Source of the DNA: an uncultured Bacteroidales bacterium
Lineage (GTDB): Bacteria; Bacteroidota; Bacteroidia; Bacteroidales; P3
NCBI GenBank assembly: GCA_944320465.1
Contig: CALUHO010000015.1
Location: 1 to 60,429, forward strand
Direction of reading: 5' to 3'
DNA: 60,429 nucleotides
Shown here: piece after piece, positions 28,803 through 37,062 of the stretch
How positions within the stretch are numbered: the stretch's first letter is position 1
How the letters are laid out: each line of letters opens with the position of its first letter
Translations under genes and position numbers: made by a program
Notes under the pieces: model-generated
Databases searched by the model: none
What the model was told of the DNA's origin: nothing
What the model saw: only the letters and a program-made list of their open reading frames with translations

Positions 28803-28918
28803 AGATGATGCTTACGGGCATCTTGTTCGCTTCTGTCCGCATCCTGCTCCTCGCTACGCCTCGCACATAGACGGCTACGCCTCCGGCCAGACAAGGGACC
28901 TGTTGCATGACACATGCA
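28803..28918 (-). mobile_element. R1-like interior segment, copy D (degenerate)
   Basis: GGGCATCTTGTTCGCTTCTG, GTCCGCATCCTG, CTCGCTACGCC and TTGCATGACACA follow the order and spacing of the R1 interior with about 20-25 percent changes. No right-hand terminal repeat is visible. It abuts the truncated transposase. Confidence 0.6.
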
Positions 28919-28929
28919 GACCTTTCAGC

Positions 28930-29222
28930 AGAACCAAGCTTGCTTGGGGTTTGATTGCACCGAAAACGGGCTGCGTTTCGGCCATTTCCGAACAAGTTCG
29001 GCCATGGCTTTCAACTTGCACCGTTTTTGCCGAGGCGGAGGACCGAGCGCAGCAAGCTCATGAACACATTGCAACCCTTTGTACCGTGAATAAAACTGCG
29101 CGCAAGCGAACTATCTTCCCTAAGCCCCAATCCGATCCGGGGTAAAGAAAAAGGCGATGTGTCATAATGAGCAATCTGACACACCGCCTGAGATTTATTT
29201 CAAATCCCTATTTTAATACACC
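28930..29222 (-). repeat. R3-related sequence with a short R3 end
   Basis: At 29153-29222 GGCGATGTGTCATAATGAGC, CACACCGCC and TGAGATTTATTTCAAATCCC match the ends of long R3 copy 2 with the middle deleted. The segment 28930-29060 carries words similar to the R3 interior (CAACTTGCACCGTTTTTGCC, GAGGCGGAGGACC), more diverged. No gene is visible. Confidence 0.5.
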
Positions 29223-29293
29223 CCTCTTTCCAATTTCGACTTGTCCTCGAAATCCTGCCTGCAGTTTCTCTTGAACCCCAGCCTCACTCCAGA

Positions 29294-31354
29294 CTATTTG
29301 TTCCGGAAAGAATCCAAGCCCTCCTGCAAATAAGCAATGAAAGCCTCCACATCGCTGTCGTAACCATACGAACGCGAAGTCAGCTCCTTGCCTTCGGTAT
29401 CGAGCAAGTTGTAGTAAGGCAGCGTATTGGTATTGAAACGGGTCACCTGGAAGTCGGCATTCTTCTTACCCATCGTCTTCATCACCTTGCCGTTCACCGA
29501 AGATGTCACCCATTCGCTTTCCGGAAGCTCTTCCCGGTCGTCGCAATAGAGCGCAATGATGATGTACTCCTTAAGCAAAGCCTGAACGCGGGGATCGGAC
29601 CATACTTCGGCTTCCATCTTCTTGCAATTGGCGCAGGAATGTCCCTTGAAGTCGATGAACACCGGCTTGTTCTGCTGCTTGGCGCAAGCCATGCCTTCGT
29701 TGTAATCAAAATAGCCTTTGAGCCCGAACGGCAAAGTCAGACGGTCGGAATAACGCGGCGTGCCGCAAAGCTCTTGTTCCGGACCGGCAGCGGCCGAACC
29801 CATGCCCGAAACCATCACCGGCTGGCTCAGGTTGAACTGCTGGGTAGTGATAGGCGGAACCAACGAAGACACCATCTTCAGAGGCGCACCGAACAGACCG
29901 GGAATCAAATAAATCGTGAACGAGAATACCGCAATGACCAGAATCAGGCGGAACACACCGATATGCGGCACATCCGAATCGTGAGCAAACTTGATTTTGC
30001 CCAAAAGGTAAAATCCCAGCAACGCGAAAATCACAATCCAGATAGCCAGGTAGGCTTCACGGGTAAAGATATGCAATTCGTAAACCTGATCGATATTGAG
30101 CAGGAACTTCATGCCGAAAGCCAGCAAGACGAAAGCGAACACCACCTTGACCGAGTTCAGCCAGCCGCCTGACTTGGGCATCTTGGCCAGCAAAGAGGGG
30201 AACAGGGACAAGAGGAAGAACGGGAATCCCATCGCCAGACCGAAGAAGAACATACCCAGAAGAGGCTTCAGCACCGAAGTCCCCATGGCCGCTTCCACCA
30301 GCAAGGTAGCCACGAAAGGCCCGGTGCAGGAGAAAGACACGATAGCCAGAACGGCCGCCATGAAGAAAGCCGAAATGTAACCGCCCTTGTCAGCCTTGGC
30401 ATCCAGCTTGTTGGACATGCCCGAAGGCAAAGTAATCTCAAACAAGCCGAAGAACGAGAAAGCGAAAGTCACGAACAAGAGGAAGAAAATCAAATTGGGA
30501 ATCCAATGCGTGCTGAGCACATTGGCGAAGTCGGCGCTCTTGGTAATCGCCACAATCGCCCCGATCAAGGTATAAATCAATGTAATGGACAAAGTAAAGA
30601 TAGCCCCTTTGATAATCCCGGCCTTGCGGCTGCTTCCATCATCGGTATCCATGAAGAAGGAAACCGTCATAGGAATCATCGGGAACACGCAAGGGGTGAA
30701 CACGCAAGCCAGACCGGCCAAGATAGCCAGCAAGAAGAAACCGGCCAGCGATTCTTCTTCCTCTGCCGGAGCGTCCGCTTCTACCGCAGCCGTTTCCTGC
30801 GCCGGCGCCACTGCGGCATCCGCCCCAGGTTCCGGAGCCGAAGTTCCAGCTACCGCTTCCTTGGCAGCCGGTTCAGCCTCAGCCACCGGTGCCGGAGTCG
30901 CACCTTTCACACCTTTCACCTTGAACGACAGCTCAATATCATTGAAAGGCAAGCAAGTTTCATCGTTGCAGACCTGATAGTCCACCGTGGCATCGATCGT
31001 GAAATCCTCCTCGGTATGAATCGTGATTTTCTGACGGAATTCGGCATCCTTGGCAAAAAATCTCACCATGCCGAGAAACTCATCGTTTTCTTCCACCGGA
31101 GCCGGGTTTTCAGAAGCCGCCCCGACCAGTTTGAAGTTGCCGGATTCCGGGAAATTGAAGGTGGTAGGCAAGGCACCGCCCGCGTCCTGCGAATACAAAT
31201 GGTATCCGCCGCCCACGTTCGCTTTGATGACCAATTCGGCCTCGTTTCCCTTCAGGTACTTGACCGAACACTTCCATTTGACCGGGTTTTCCTGCGCCCA
31301 GCTGGCAGCTGCCAACAGGAAAAATCCCCATACGGCAAACAGTATCTTCTTCAT
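29294..31354 (-). CDS. dsbD: DsbD-family thiol:disulfide interchange protein
   Basis: DsbD carries reducing power from cytoplasmic thioredoxin across the inner membrane. From the start at 31354 (MKKILFAVWG) it has 686 residues. A signal peptide (1-20) leads to an N-terminal DsbD-like beta domain (about 22-140). An Ala/Pro/Glu-rich linker (about 148-195) is followed by eight hydrophobic spans with the membrane cysteines in VFTPCVFPMIP and SCTGPFVATLL. A C-terminal thioredoxin domain carries Cys574-Ala-Asn-Cys577. The three-domain layout is intact. The low-complexity linker is longer than usual. It is last in the minus-strand series after pssA, with 38 bp between. A perfect palindrome (TGTTGTACAACA, 31369-31380) sits just before the start codon. 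Confidence 0.92.
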   Translation of the reverse strand: MKKILFAVWGFFLLAAASWAQENPVKWKCSVKYLKGNEAELVIKANVGGGYHLYSQDAGGALPTTFNFPESGNFKLVGAASENPAPVEENDEFLGMVRFFAKDAEFRQKITIHTEEDFTIDATVDYQVCNDETCLPFNDIELSFKVKGVKGATPAPVAEAEPAAKEAVAGTSAPEPGADAAVAPAQETAAVEADAPAEEEESLAGFFLLAILAGLACVFTPCVFPMIPMTVSFFMDTDDGSSRKAGIIKGAIFTLSITLIYTLIGAIVAITKSADFANVLSTHWIPNLIFFLLFVTFAFSFFGLFEITLPSGMSNKLDAKADKGGYISAFFMAAVLAIVSFSCTGPFVATLLVEAAMGTSVLKPLLGMFFFGLAMGFPFFLLSLFPSLLAKMPKSGGWLNSVKVVFAFVLLAFGMKFLLNIDQVYELHIFTREAYLAIWIVIFALLGFYLLGKIKFAHDSDVPHIGVFRLILVIAVFSFTIYLIPGLFGAPLKMVSSLVPPITTQQFNLSQPVMVSGMGSAAAGPEQELCGTPRYSDRLTLPFGLKGYFDYNEGMACAKQQNKPVFIDFKGHSCANCKKMEAEVWSDPRVQALLKEYIIIALYCDDREELPESEWVTSSVNGKVMKTMGKKNADFQVTRFNTNTLPYYNLLDTEGKELTSRSYGYDSDVEAFIAYLQEGLDSFRNK

Positions 31355-31392
31355 GATTTGCATTTATTTGTTGTACAACATTAAATTTCCTT

Positions 31393-32163
31393 TTACGATC
31401 CCGAACCCGGCGAACCCGCAGCAGGCTTCGAATCCGAGGGCGTTCTCCCTGCTTCAGAAGTCCTGATTGCGGCAGGCTTGCCCCGGTCGAAGGCGAAATG
31501 CAGAAACGAAAAAACCGGATACAGAACCACACTGGCCGCGATACCTAAAAAGCCGAAAATGCAAACCAGCACAATCGCCAGCAAGAAAAACAGGTAAACC
31601 ATCCTCTTCGACTTCCACTTCCATCCCCCGCCTTTGAGCGAAAACATCCTGAAATTGCTCACTAACAGCAAAGACATCAGAATGGAAAGCAGCAGGATGA
31701 AATACACATCCAGCACAAAGCCTGTCTTTACCCAATGCAAGCCCAAAGCTGCCCAGAACAGTGCGTTGGCCGGGGTTGGCATCCCCTTGAAATCCTTTTT
31801 CTGTTCCTCGTCCAGATTAAATTTACCCAATCGGTATGCCGAAGCCAAGGCCATCAAAAGTACGATGAAGCCCATCCAAGACGGAAGCACCAACTGGGAA
31901 ACCACCATGTCGTAGGCAATGAACGAGGGTGCCACGCCGAAGCTCACCACATCCGAAAGCGAATCCAATTCCTTGCCCAACGGCCCGGCCACGCCCAACA
32001 AGCGAGCCACCATGCCGTCGAACAAATCAAAGACCGCCGCAACCAGAATAAAGACCGCCGCCCATGCCGCCCGCCCTTCAAACGTACTGGCAATGGAAAG
32101 GCAACCGCAAAGCAAATTGCATAAAGTCAGTATATTCGGTATTTCCCTTTTCAGTCTTTGCAT
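31393..32163 (-). CDS. pssA: CDP-diacylglycerol--serine O-phosphatidyltransferase
   Basis: PssA makes phosphatidylserine, the precursor of phosphatidylethanolamine, in the inner membrane. The CDP-alcohol phosphatidyltransferase motif is complete: Asp46, Asp49-Gly50, Ala53-Arg54, Gly63, Asp67 and Asp71. The 256-residue protein has six to eight hydrophobic spans and a polar Ser/Pro/Gly-rich C-terminal tail of about 25 residues. psd, its usual partner, is not adjacent. TACCTTTG on the minus strand at 32176-32169 fits a -7 box so close to the start codon that the transcript would be nearly leaderless, or that box is unused. Confidence 0.93.
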   Translation of the reverse strand: MQRLKREIPNILTLCNLLCGCLSIASTFEGRAAWAAVFILVAAVFDLFDGMVARLLGVAGPLGKELDSLSDVVSFGVAPSFIAYDMVVSQLVLPSWMGFIVLLMALASAYRLGKFNLDEEQKKDFKGMPTPANALFWAALGLHWVKTGFVLDVYFILLLSILMSLLLVSNFRMFSLKGGGWKWKSKRMVYLFFLLAIVLVCIFGFLGIAASVVLYPVFSFLHFAFDRGKPAAIRTSEAGRTPSDSKPAAGSPGSGS

Positions 32164-32305
32164 AAATGCAAAGGTAGCAATTTTACAGAAACTAATTGAA
32201 ACCCGGAAATTTTAGAGCCTGTAGAACCTTCCTCAAAGCCTTGCGACAAAACTCGACACTGTCCCCCCAAACCCTCCAAAACGTGGTGGCAACACGCCCC
32301 TGCCC

Positions 32306-33826
32306 TCACCAGGAAGGAGCCAGGTCGTACTGTGAGAGAGGCCGCAGTTCGGGCAGCCAATGATATCCCTTCAAAGTCCGCTGCCGCTGCGTGAGCCGGT
32401 CCACCGGATAGAGTGCCGAACTCTTGGGCTTCACCACCGTGATACCGTCCAAATCGCTCTCCTTGAAATACATCTTCAGGCTCTGGCTTTCGGTCTTATT
32501 GACCCCGATCAACTCATTCTTCTCATCCAAAACATAATAAATCGACAAGGCATTGCCAATCACATGCGTCCAATCCAAATAAGAACTGTCGTTGAAATAG
32601 CCCCACATCCGCCTGCCTTTCACCTGATTATAATAGAACTGGGGCTTAGACACCTCACTGACGATAAACACATTCTCCTGCACCAAGAATTTATCCGGCC
32701 TGCTATCAGCAAACCATAACTTCATCGTATCCCCATCTATCTGGTAATCCTGCACCCAGACCACCGGATCGTAATACATTTCCATCAACGAATCCCGGTG
32801 CATATAACTCAACGAGTCGCATTTCCCTTGGATATCGAAACGGAAGAAACGCACATCATGATAAGCCAGCAAATCCTTCATCTGCCGAGTCGTATCGTAA
32901 GTCATTACCATCGTATCACTCACCACGAACAACGAGTCCCCCTGCTCCACCACCACGCCCCGGGGGTTTATCGTAAAGAAAGCCCGACCTAAATTCTCCT
33001 TGTTCTCCGCATATTCGCTCTTCACATAGCAATTCCGCGCCGTATCCAACAGCATCACATTCCAATACGCCTGTCCCTCCTTGCCCGCCATATCGTAATA
33101 AATGCTGTCGCCAAACAAAGTCTGGGTCTCCTTGGTCTTCACATAGGCATCGCCATCCAAGCTCACCTGTTCCTTTTCCTGGTCGAACCAGCCTTTCAAT
33201 CCGTACATGTAGTAATCGGTAGTCTCGATATTGGTAGGTCCTTGGAATCGGGTGAAACCAGTCTCGTTATAATGCAACGTATCCGTCCAGATAGTGTATT
33301 CCGGATTCACAATCACCACATCCTCATAACAATGGAACAAACCTGTCTGACCCTCGTAATGCCCCTTGACCGATGTCAGCACCGTTTCTCCCGTCAAAAT
33401 CTCCCCCCCTTGTGTATAGATGGCCGTATTGTCCGAACCTTCAAACAGCAAGGAGGGTGTCTTCAAAGTCATATCCTTGTCCTTGAGAACCACATTCCGG
33501 TCTACCACATACGAACCCGTCGTGCCGTTATAATCCAGCACCTCCCCGGTAATAAACACATTGTCCTTGGTGTAAATCCTCAGATTATCGTAAGCCTGGC
33601 AAGAACCTGTTTTCTGGTCGTAATCCGCAAAATCGCTGTAAATCCGGTTGCCCTGCTGCACAATCTCCACATGGCCAATCAGACGGTACACATTAGGCCG
33701 CCCCGGAATGCTCACAATGGAATCGCCGGTAAAAGTCTGCGCTCGAAGCCCCGCGAAAGCCGAAAACAGCAGCATAAACAGTCCGAGTACAAACCTTCTC
33801 CCAAAATTTCTATTCATAACGTCCAT
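32306..33826 (-). CDS. OstA-like (LptA/LptD N-terminal type) periplasmic protein
   Basis: The 506-residue protein has a signal peptide (FVLGLFMLLFSAFAGLRA, after a short basic start). Its body repeats the beta-jellyroll phrases of OstA-like proteins (IYSDFADYDQKTGSCQAYDN, VFITGEVLDYNGTTGSY, DSIYYDMAGKEGQAYWNV). Such proteins form a beta-taco fold that conducts lipopolysaccharide across the periplasm, so a role in LPS export is inferred from the family. It follows purA by 96 bp on the minus strand. The start could be three codons later (33817). lptB, for the ATPase of the same export machine, is at 39554 on the other strand. Confidence 0.85.
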   Translation of the reverse strand: MDVMNRNFGRRFVLGLFMLLFSAFAGLRAQTFTGDSIVSIPGRPNVYRLIGHVEIVQQGNRIYSDFADYDQKTGSCQAYDNLRIYTKDNVFITGEVLDYNGTTGSYVVDRNVVLKDKDMTLKTPSLLFEGSDNTAIYTQGGEILTGETVLTSVKGHYEGQTGLFHCYEDVVIVNPEYTIWTDTLHYNETGFTRFQGPTNIETTDYYMYGLKGWFDQEKEQVSLDGDAYVKTKETQTLFGDSIYYDMAGKEGQAYWNVMLLDTARNCYVKSEYAENKENLGRAFFTINPRGVVVEQGDSLFVVSDTMVMTYDTTRQMKDLLAYHDVRFFRFDIQGKCDSLSYMHRDSLMEMYYDPVVWVQDYQIDGDTMKLWFADSRPDKFLVQENVFIVSEVSKPQFYYNQVKGRRMWGYFNDSSYLDWTHVIGNALSIYYVLDEKNELIGVNKTESQSLKMYFKESDLDGITVVKPKSSALYPVDRLTQRQRTLKGYHWLPELRPLSQYDLAPSW

Positions 33827-33922
33827 AAAAAGAAAAGGCTAAAAAGCCTTTTCAAAAAATATACCAAAGGAATCAACGACTCCACTCAGCAACAACCAAC
33901 TAGCAAGATACAAAATGCCGTT

Positions 33923-35227
33923 TTACGCACCACGGATAATCGTTTCCTCCCTGTCCGGTCCTACCGACACAACCCGGATCTGACTCCCAGTCTCCTGGCA
34001 GATAAAATCCAAATAAGAGCGGAAGGCCGCCGGCAACTCCTCATAGGTCCGTGCCTTGCTGATAGAAGACTTCCAGCCCGGCAATTCCTTATACTCGGGA
34101 ACCACCCGTTCCGCCTGCTCGGTGGTAGGATAATACTCCATCTTCTTGCCATTCAAGGTATAAGCCACAGCCACTTTGACCGTTTCGAACTCGTCCATCA
34201 CATCGGCCTTCATCACCACCAAGTCCGTGACACCATTGATCATCAAGGTATAACGCAACGCCGGCAAATCCAACCAGCCCGTGCGGCGGGGACGGCCCGT
34301 CGTTGCCCCGAACTCATGCCCTTTGGCACGCAATTCTTCCCCTGTGGCATCGTGCAGCTCGGTCGGGAAAGGACCGCTACCCACGCGGGTACAGTAGGCT
34401 TTGAACACTCCGTACACCTTGCCGATAGCCGAAGGCGGAACCCCCAAGCCCACGCAGACACCCGCCGTTACCGTACTCGAAGAAGTCACAAAAGGATACG
34501 AACCGAAATCCACATCCAAAAGCGAACCCTGGGCGCCCTCTGCCAAAACCGTCTTCCCTTCCGCCAATGCCCGGTTCAGATATATTTCAGTAGAAAGCAC
34601 TTCAAATGAACGCAATTCCTCAATGCCATCCATCCATGCCTTTTCATATTCAGCCAAGGTCTTGCCATCAATCCGCGCAGCGTCCAAGTCGAAGCCCAAA
34701 TTCTTCAAGGTCTGCAAATGATCAGCCTTCAAAGCTTCGTATTTTTCCTTGAAGGAAGGGGCGAAAATATCTCCCATCCGCAAACCGCAACGAGCCACCT
34801 TATCCGTGTAAGCCGGACCGATGCCCTTCACCGTCGAACCGATTTTCTTGCTTCCCTTTTTCTGCTCCAAAGCCGCATCCAGCAAACGGTGCGTCGGCAG
34901 AATCAGGTTCGCTTTATCTGAAATCTTCATCCTCTTCCGGGCCTCGATTCCCACTTTGCGCAAGTTCGCGATTTCCTCGCAGACAATGCAAGCATCCATC
35001 AACACCCCGTTCCCTATCACATTCACCTTGCCTTCATGGAAAATCCCCGAAGGAATCGTATGCAAAACATGCGTCATGCCACCGAACTTAATCGTATGAC
35101 CCGCATTAGGCCCGCCTTGGAATCGAGCCACAATATCATATTCGGGAGCCAACACGTCCACAATCTTCCCTTTTCCTTCATCCCCCCACTGGATGCCAAG
35201 GATGACATCAACTTTATTCGTCTGCAT
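33923..35227 (-). CDS. purA: Adenylosuccinate synthetase
   Basis: PurA joins IMP and aspartate with GTP to form adenylosuccinate, the committed step to AMP. The 434-residue protein has the phosphate-binding GIQWGDEGKGKIVD (10-23), the catalytic GHTI, GPAYTDKVARCGLR and the C-terminal GTP-site region (VVSVGPDREETI). Length and motifs are normal. It begins 23 bp after nadC ends on the same strand, so the two are likely co-transcribed. Confidence 0.96.
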   Translation of the reverse strand: MQTNKVDVILGIQWGDEGKGKIVDVLAPEYDIVARFQGGPNAGHTIKFGGMTHVLHTIPSGIFHEGKVNVIGNGVLMDACIVCEEIANLRKVGIEARKRMKISDKANLILPTHRLLDAALEQKKGSKKIGSTVKGIGPAYTDKVARCGLRMGDIFAPSFKEKYEALKADHLQTLKNLGFDLDAARIDGKTLAEYEKAWMDGIEELRSFEVLSTEIYLNRALAEGKTVLAEGAQGSLLDVDFGSYPFVTSSSTVTAGVCVGLGVPPSAIGKVYGVFKAYCTRVGSGPFPTELHDATGEELRAKGHEFGATTGRPRRTGWLDLPALRYTLMINGVTDLVVMKADVMDEFETVKVAVAYTLNGKKMEYYPTTEQAERVVPEYKELPGWKSSISKARTYEELPAAFRSYLDFICQETGSQIRVVSVGPDREETIIRGA

Positions 35228-35250
35228 TCTTTTCTAAATTTAGGAATTTT

Positions 35251-36114
35251 CTACAAAATCGATTCCAAACTCTTCAAACTCAAATCTAAAGCACTGACAT
35301 GATGCGTCAATGCCCCCACCGAAATAAAATCCACATTCGTCGAAGCATAGTCGGCCAAATTCTTCTCGTTAATGCCTCCCGACGCTTCAGTTTCATAACG
35401 ATGGTCTATGAGTCCAAGTGCCTTACGTAAATCCGGCACGGAGAAATTATCCAGCATGATCCGGTTAACCCCGCCATGCTTCAGCACCTGAGCCAATTCT
35501 TCAAAATCCCGCACCTCTATCTCCACAGGCAAGTTCTTGCCATTCCGCTCCATATATTGATGCACAGCATCCAAAGCCTGGCTTATCCCTCCGCAAAAAT
35601 CAATATGATTGTCCTTGATCAAAATCATATCGAACAAACCGAAACGATGGTTGCTCCCGCCGCCAATCCGAACCGCCATCTTCTCAAACACACGGTTATT
35701 GGGCGTAGTCTTGCGCGTGTCCAGCAAAGTGGTCTTGCTCTGACCAATCAGCCGCACCAAACGCCGGGTATGGGTGGCAATTCCGCTCATCCTCTGGATA
35801 TAGTTCAGGCTTAACCGTTCCGCTGTCAAAATGGAACGCGACGAGCCTTCCACGCTGAACACATGGTCACCAACCGCCACCTCCTGGCCGTCCTCCACCA
35901 ATGGGGTGAACACGATCTCCGGATCCACCTCATGATAAACCATCTCCGCCACTTCCAAGCCTGCAATCACCCCCCCCTCTTTGGCAATCAAAACAGCCTT
36001 ATCGCGAGCCGAAGCCGGAATGCAGGCCAATGTGGTATGATCCCCATCACCCACATCTTCTTTCAATGCCAGACGAATATAATCCAGCATCATGGCTTTT
36101 TCATCAATCTGCAT
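35251..36114 (-). CDS. nadC: Nicotinate-nucleotide pyrophosphorylase (quinolinate phosphoribosyltransferase)
   Basis: NadC converts quinolinate and PRPP to nicotinate mononucleotide in NAD synthesis. The start at 36114 (MQIDEKAMMLDYIR) gives 287 residues and sits 10 bp after the upstream stop; the earlier ATG at 36150 would overlap that gene. Family markers are present: EDVGDGDHTT, ERLSLNYIQRMSGIAT, LLDTRKTTPNNR, VRIGGGSNHRFGLFDMILIKDNH and the EASGGI/DFISVGALTH end. All substrate-binding positions I recognise are intact. It is co-directional with the Skp-like gene before it and purA after it. Confidence 0.95.
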   Translation of the reverse strand: MQIDEKAMMLDYIRLALKEDVGDGDHTTLACIPASARDKAVLIAKEGGVIAGLEVAEMVYHEVDPEIVFTPLVEDGQEVAVGDHVFSVEGSSRSILTAERLSLNYIQRMSGIATHTRRLVRLIGQSKTTLLDTRKTTPNNRVFEKMAVRIGGGSNHRFGLFDMILIKDNHIDFCGGISQALDAVHQYMERNGKNLPVEIEVRDFEELAQVLKHGGVNRIMLDNFSVPDLRKALGLIDHRYETEASGGINEKNLADYASTNVDFISVGALTHHVSALDLSLKSLESIL

Positions 36115-36124
36115 GTCAGGGAAT

Positions 36125-36736
36125 TTATTTCTTGGCTTTTTCTGCCGCATACTTCTGGTTCAAACCCGTCAAAACCGCATTGGTAATATCCATCGCAGGC
36201 ACGGCATACAAGACTCCGCTCATCGAGCCGGATGTGATAATAAGACTGTATTGTCCGTTGTTGTACTCTTTGATATAGTCCAAAATATAATCAGTCACTT
36301 CCTGCAAACGCTGAGCCTGCAAGCTGGTCAACTGGTTGGCATAAGTCTGCTGCAAAGCAGCCAAGTCCTGCTGCCTCCTGGACAAATCTTCTTCCTTCCG
36401 ATGCTGTTCGGTCAACGTCATCGTTGCACCCACCTGCAAATAATTATCGTAATCCTGTTGCCAACGATTCCCTTGGTTTTGAATATCATTGGCCAATTTT
36501 TCCTCTGTCGATGCCAACTCCCGCTGAACATCGGCCACCATCTGGAAGCCGTTATTGATGCTGTCCATATTGACCGTTGCAATCCTCAATTCCGCCAAAG
36601 AAGCTCCTGCCGCAGAAACACTGTTCGAATCCGATGCGACCGTTGCAGGCGCATTCCCGTTCTTAGACTGGCAAGCCATAGCCCAAAAAGCGCAAGACAA
36701 TACCAATAAACTAATTTTCAAAAAATTATACTTCAT
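36125..36736 (-). CDS. OmpH/Skp-family periplasmic chaperone-like lipoprotein
   Basis: The protein has 203 residues from the start at 36736 (MKYNFLKISLLV). A promoter-like TACCTTTG (36765-36758) lies between this ATG and the other candidate at 36760, which supports 36736. The leader is hydrophobic with cysteines at 15 and 22, and Cys22 is the likelier lipidation site (AMACQSKNG). The mature part is a long Gln/Glu/Asp-rich coiled coil (about 75-160) with conserved Skp-type elements (IATVNMDSI near the start, a DITNAVLTGLNQKY end). Skp proteins hold unfolded outer-membrane proteins in the periplasm. It leads the minus-strand nadC-purA run. Confidence 0.85.
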   Translation of the reverse strand: MKYNFLKISLLVLSCAFWAMACQSKNGNAPATVASDSNSVSAAGASLAELRIATVNMDSINNGFQMVADVQRELASTEEKLANDIQNQGNRWQQDYDNYLQVGATMTLTEQHRKEEDLSRRQQDLAALQQTYANQLTSLQAQRLQEVTDYILDYIKEYNNGQYSLIITSGSMSGVLYAVPAMDITNAVLTGLNQKYAAEKAKK

Positions 36737-36757
36737 CGTTTTTAATTTTGCAAAATC

Positions 36758-36765
36758 CAAAGGTA
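36758..36765 (-). promoter_or_regulatory. Candidate -7 box for the skp-nadC-purA series
   Basis: TACCTTTG on the minus strand fits TAnnTTTG. It predicts a start near 36751 and a 15-nt leader. No TTTG is found 19 bp upstream. Confidence 0.45.
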
Positions 36766-36856
36766 TTCATTTCTTCGTACATAGAGACTCCTGCCGGCAA
36801 AAACATCCGCCCCTGCACGACATCCTCGCAACCATACCCTCTAACAACAATCCTTT

Positions 36857-37062
36857 AGAAGCTGTTTAAATTTATTTGTTTAGGCCATCGGGAGGGGATT
36901 TCGAGGGATGGCGCGGCGTTTTTCAAAGGAGGATAGCCCAGCTATCTGACGTGAAAAACGCTAGCAAGACCAGGAATAGCCCCCGATGGCCAAACAAAAT
37001 CCTGAAACCGCTCCCTGAAAATCCATTCTTTTCAGGATTGCAAGAAATTTTAAACAGCTTCT
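36857..37062 (+). repeat. R2 foldback element, full copy (206 bp)
   Basis: The ends are AGAAGCTGTTTAAA and its exact inverse. Inner arms also pair: TTTAGGCCATCGGG with CCCGATGGCCAAA, and GCGTTTTTCA with TGAAAAACGC, around the palindrome GATAGCCCAGCTATC. Its right end abuts the recQ stop codon (37062-37064). I cannot define a target duplication. Confidence 0.85.

Noticed and set aside
33242..34609. 455-codon plus-strand frame across ostA-like and purA genes
   Set aside because: It runs antisense through two conserved genes and the gap between them; no family resemblance.
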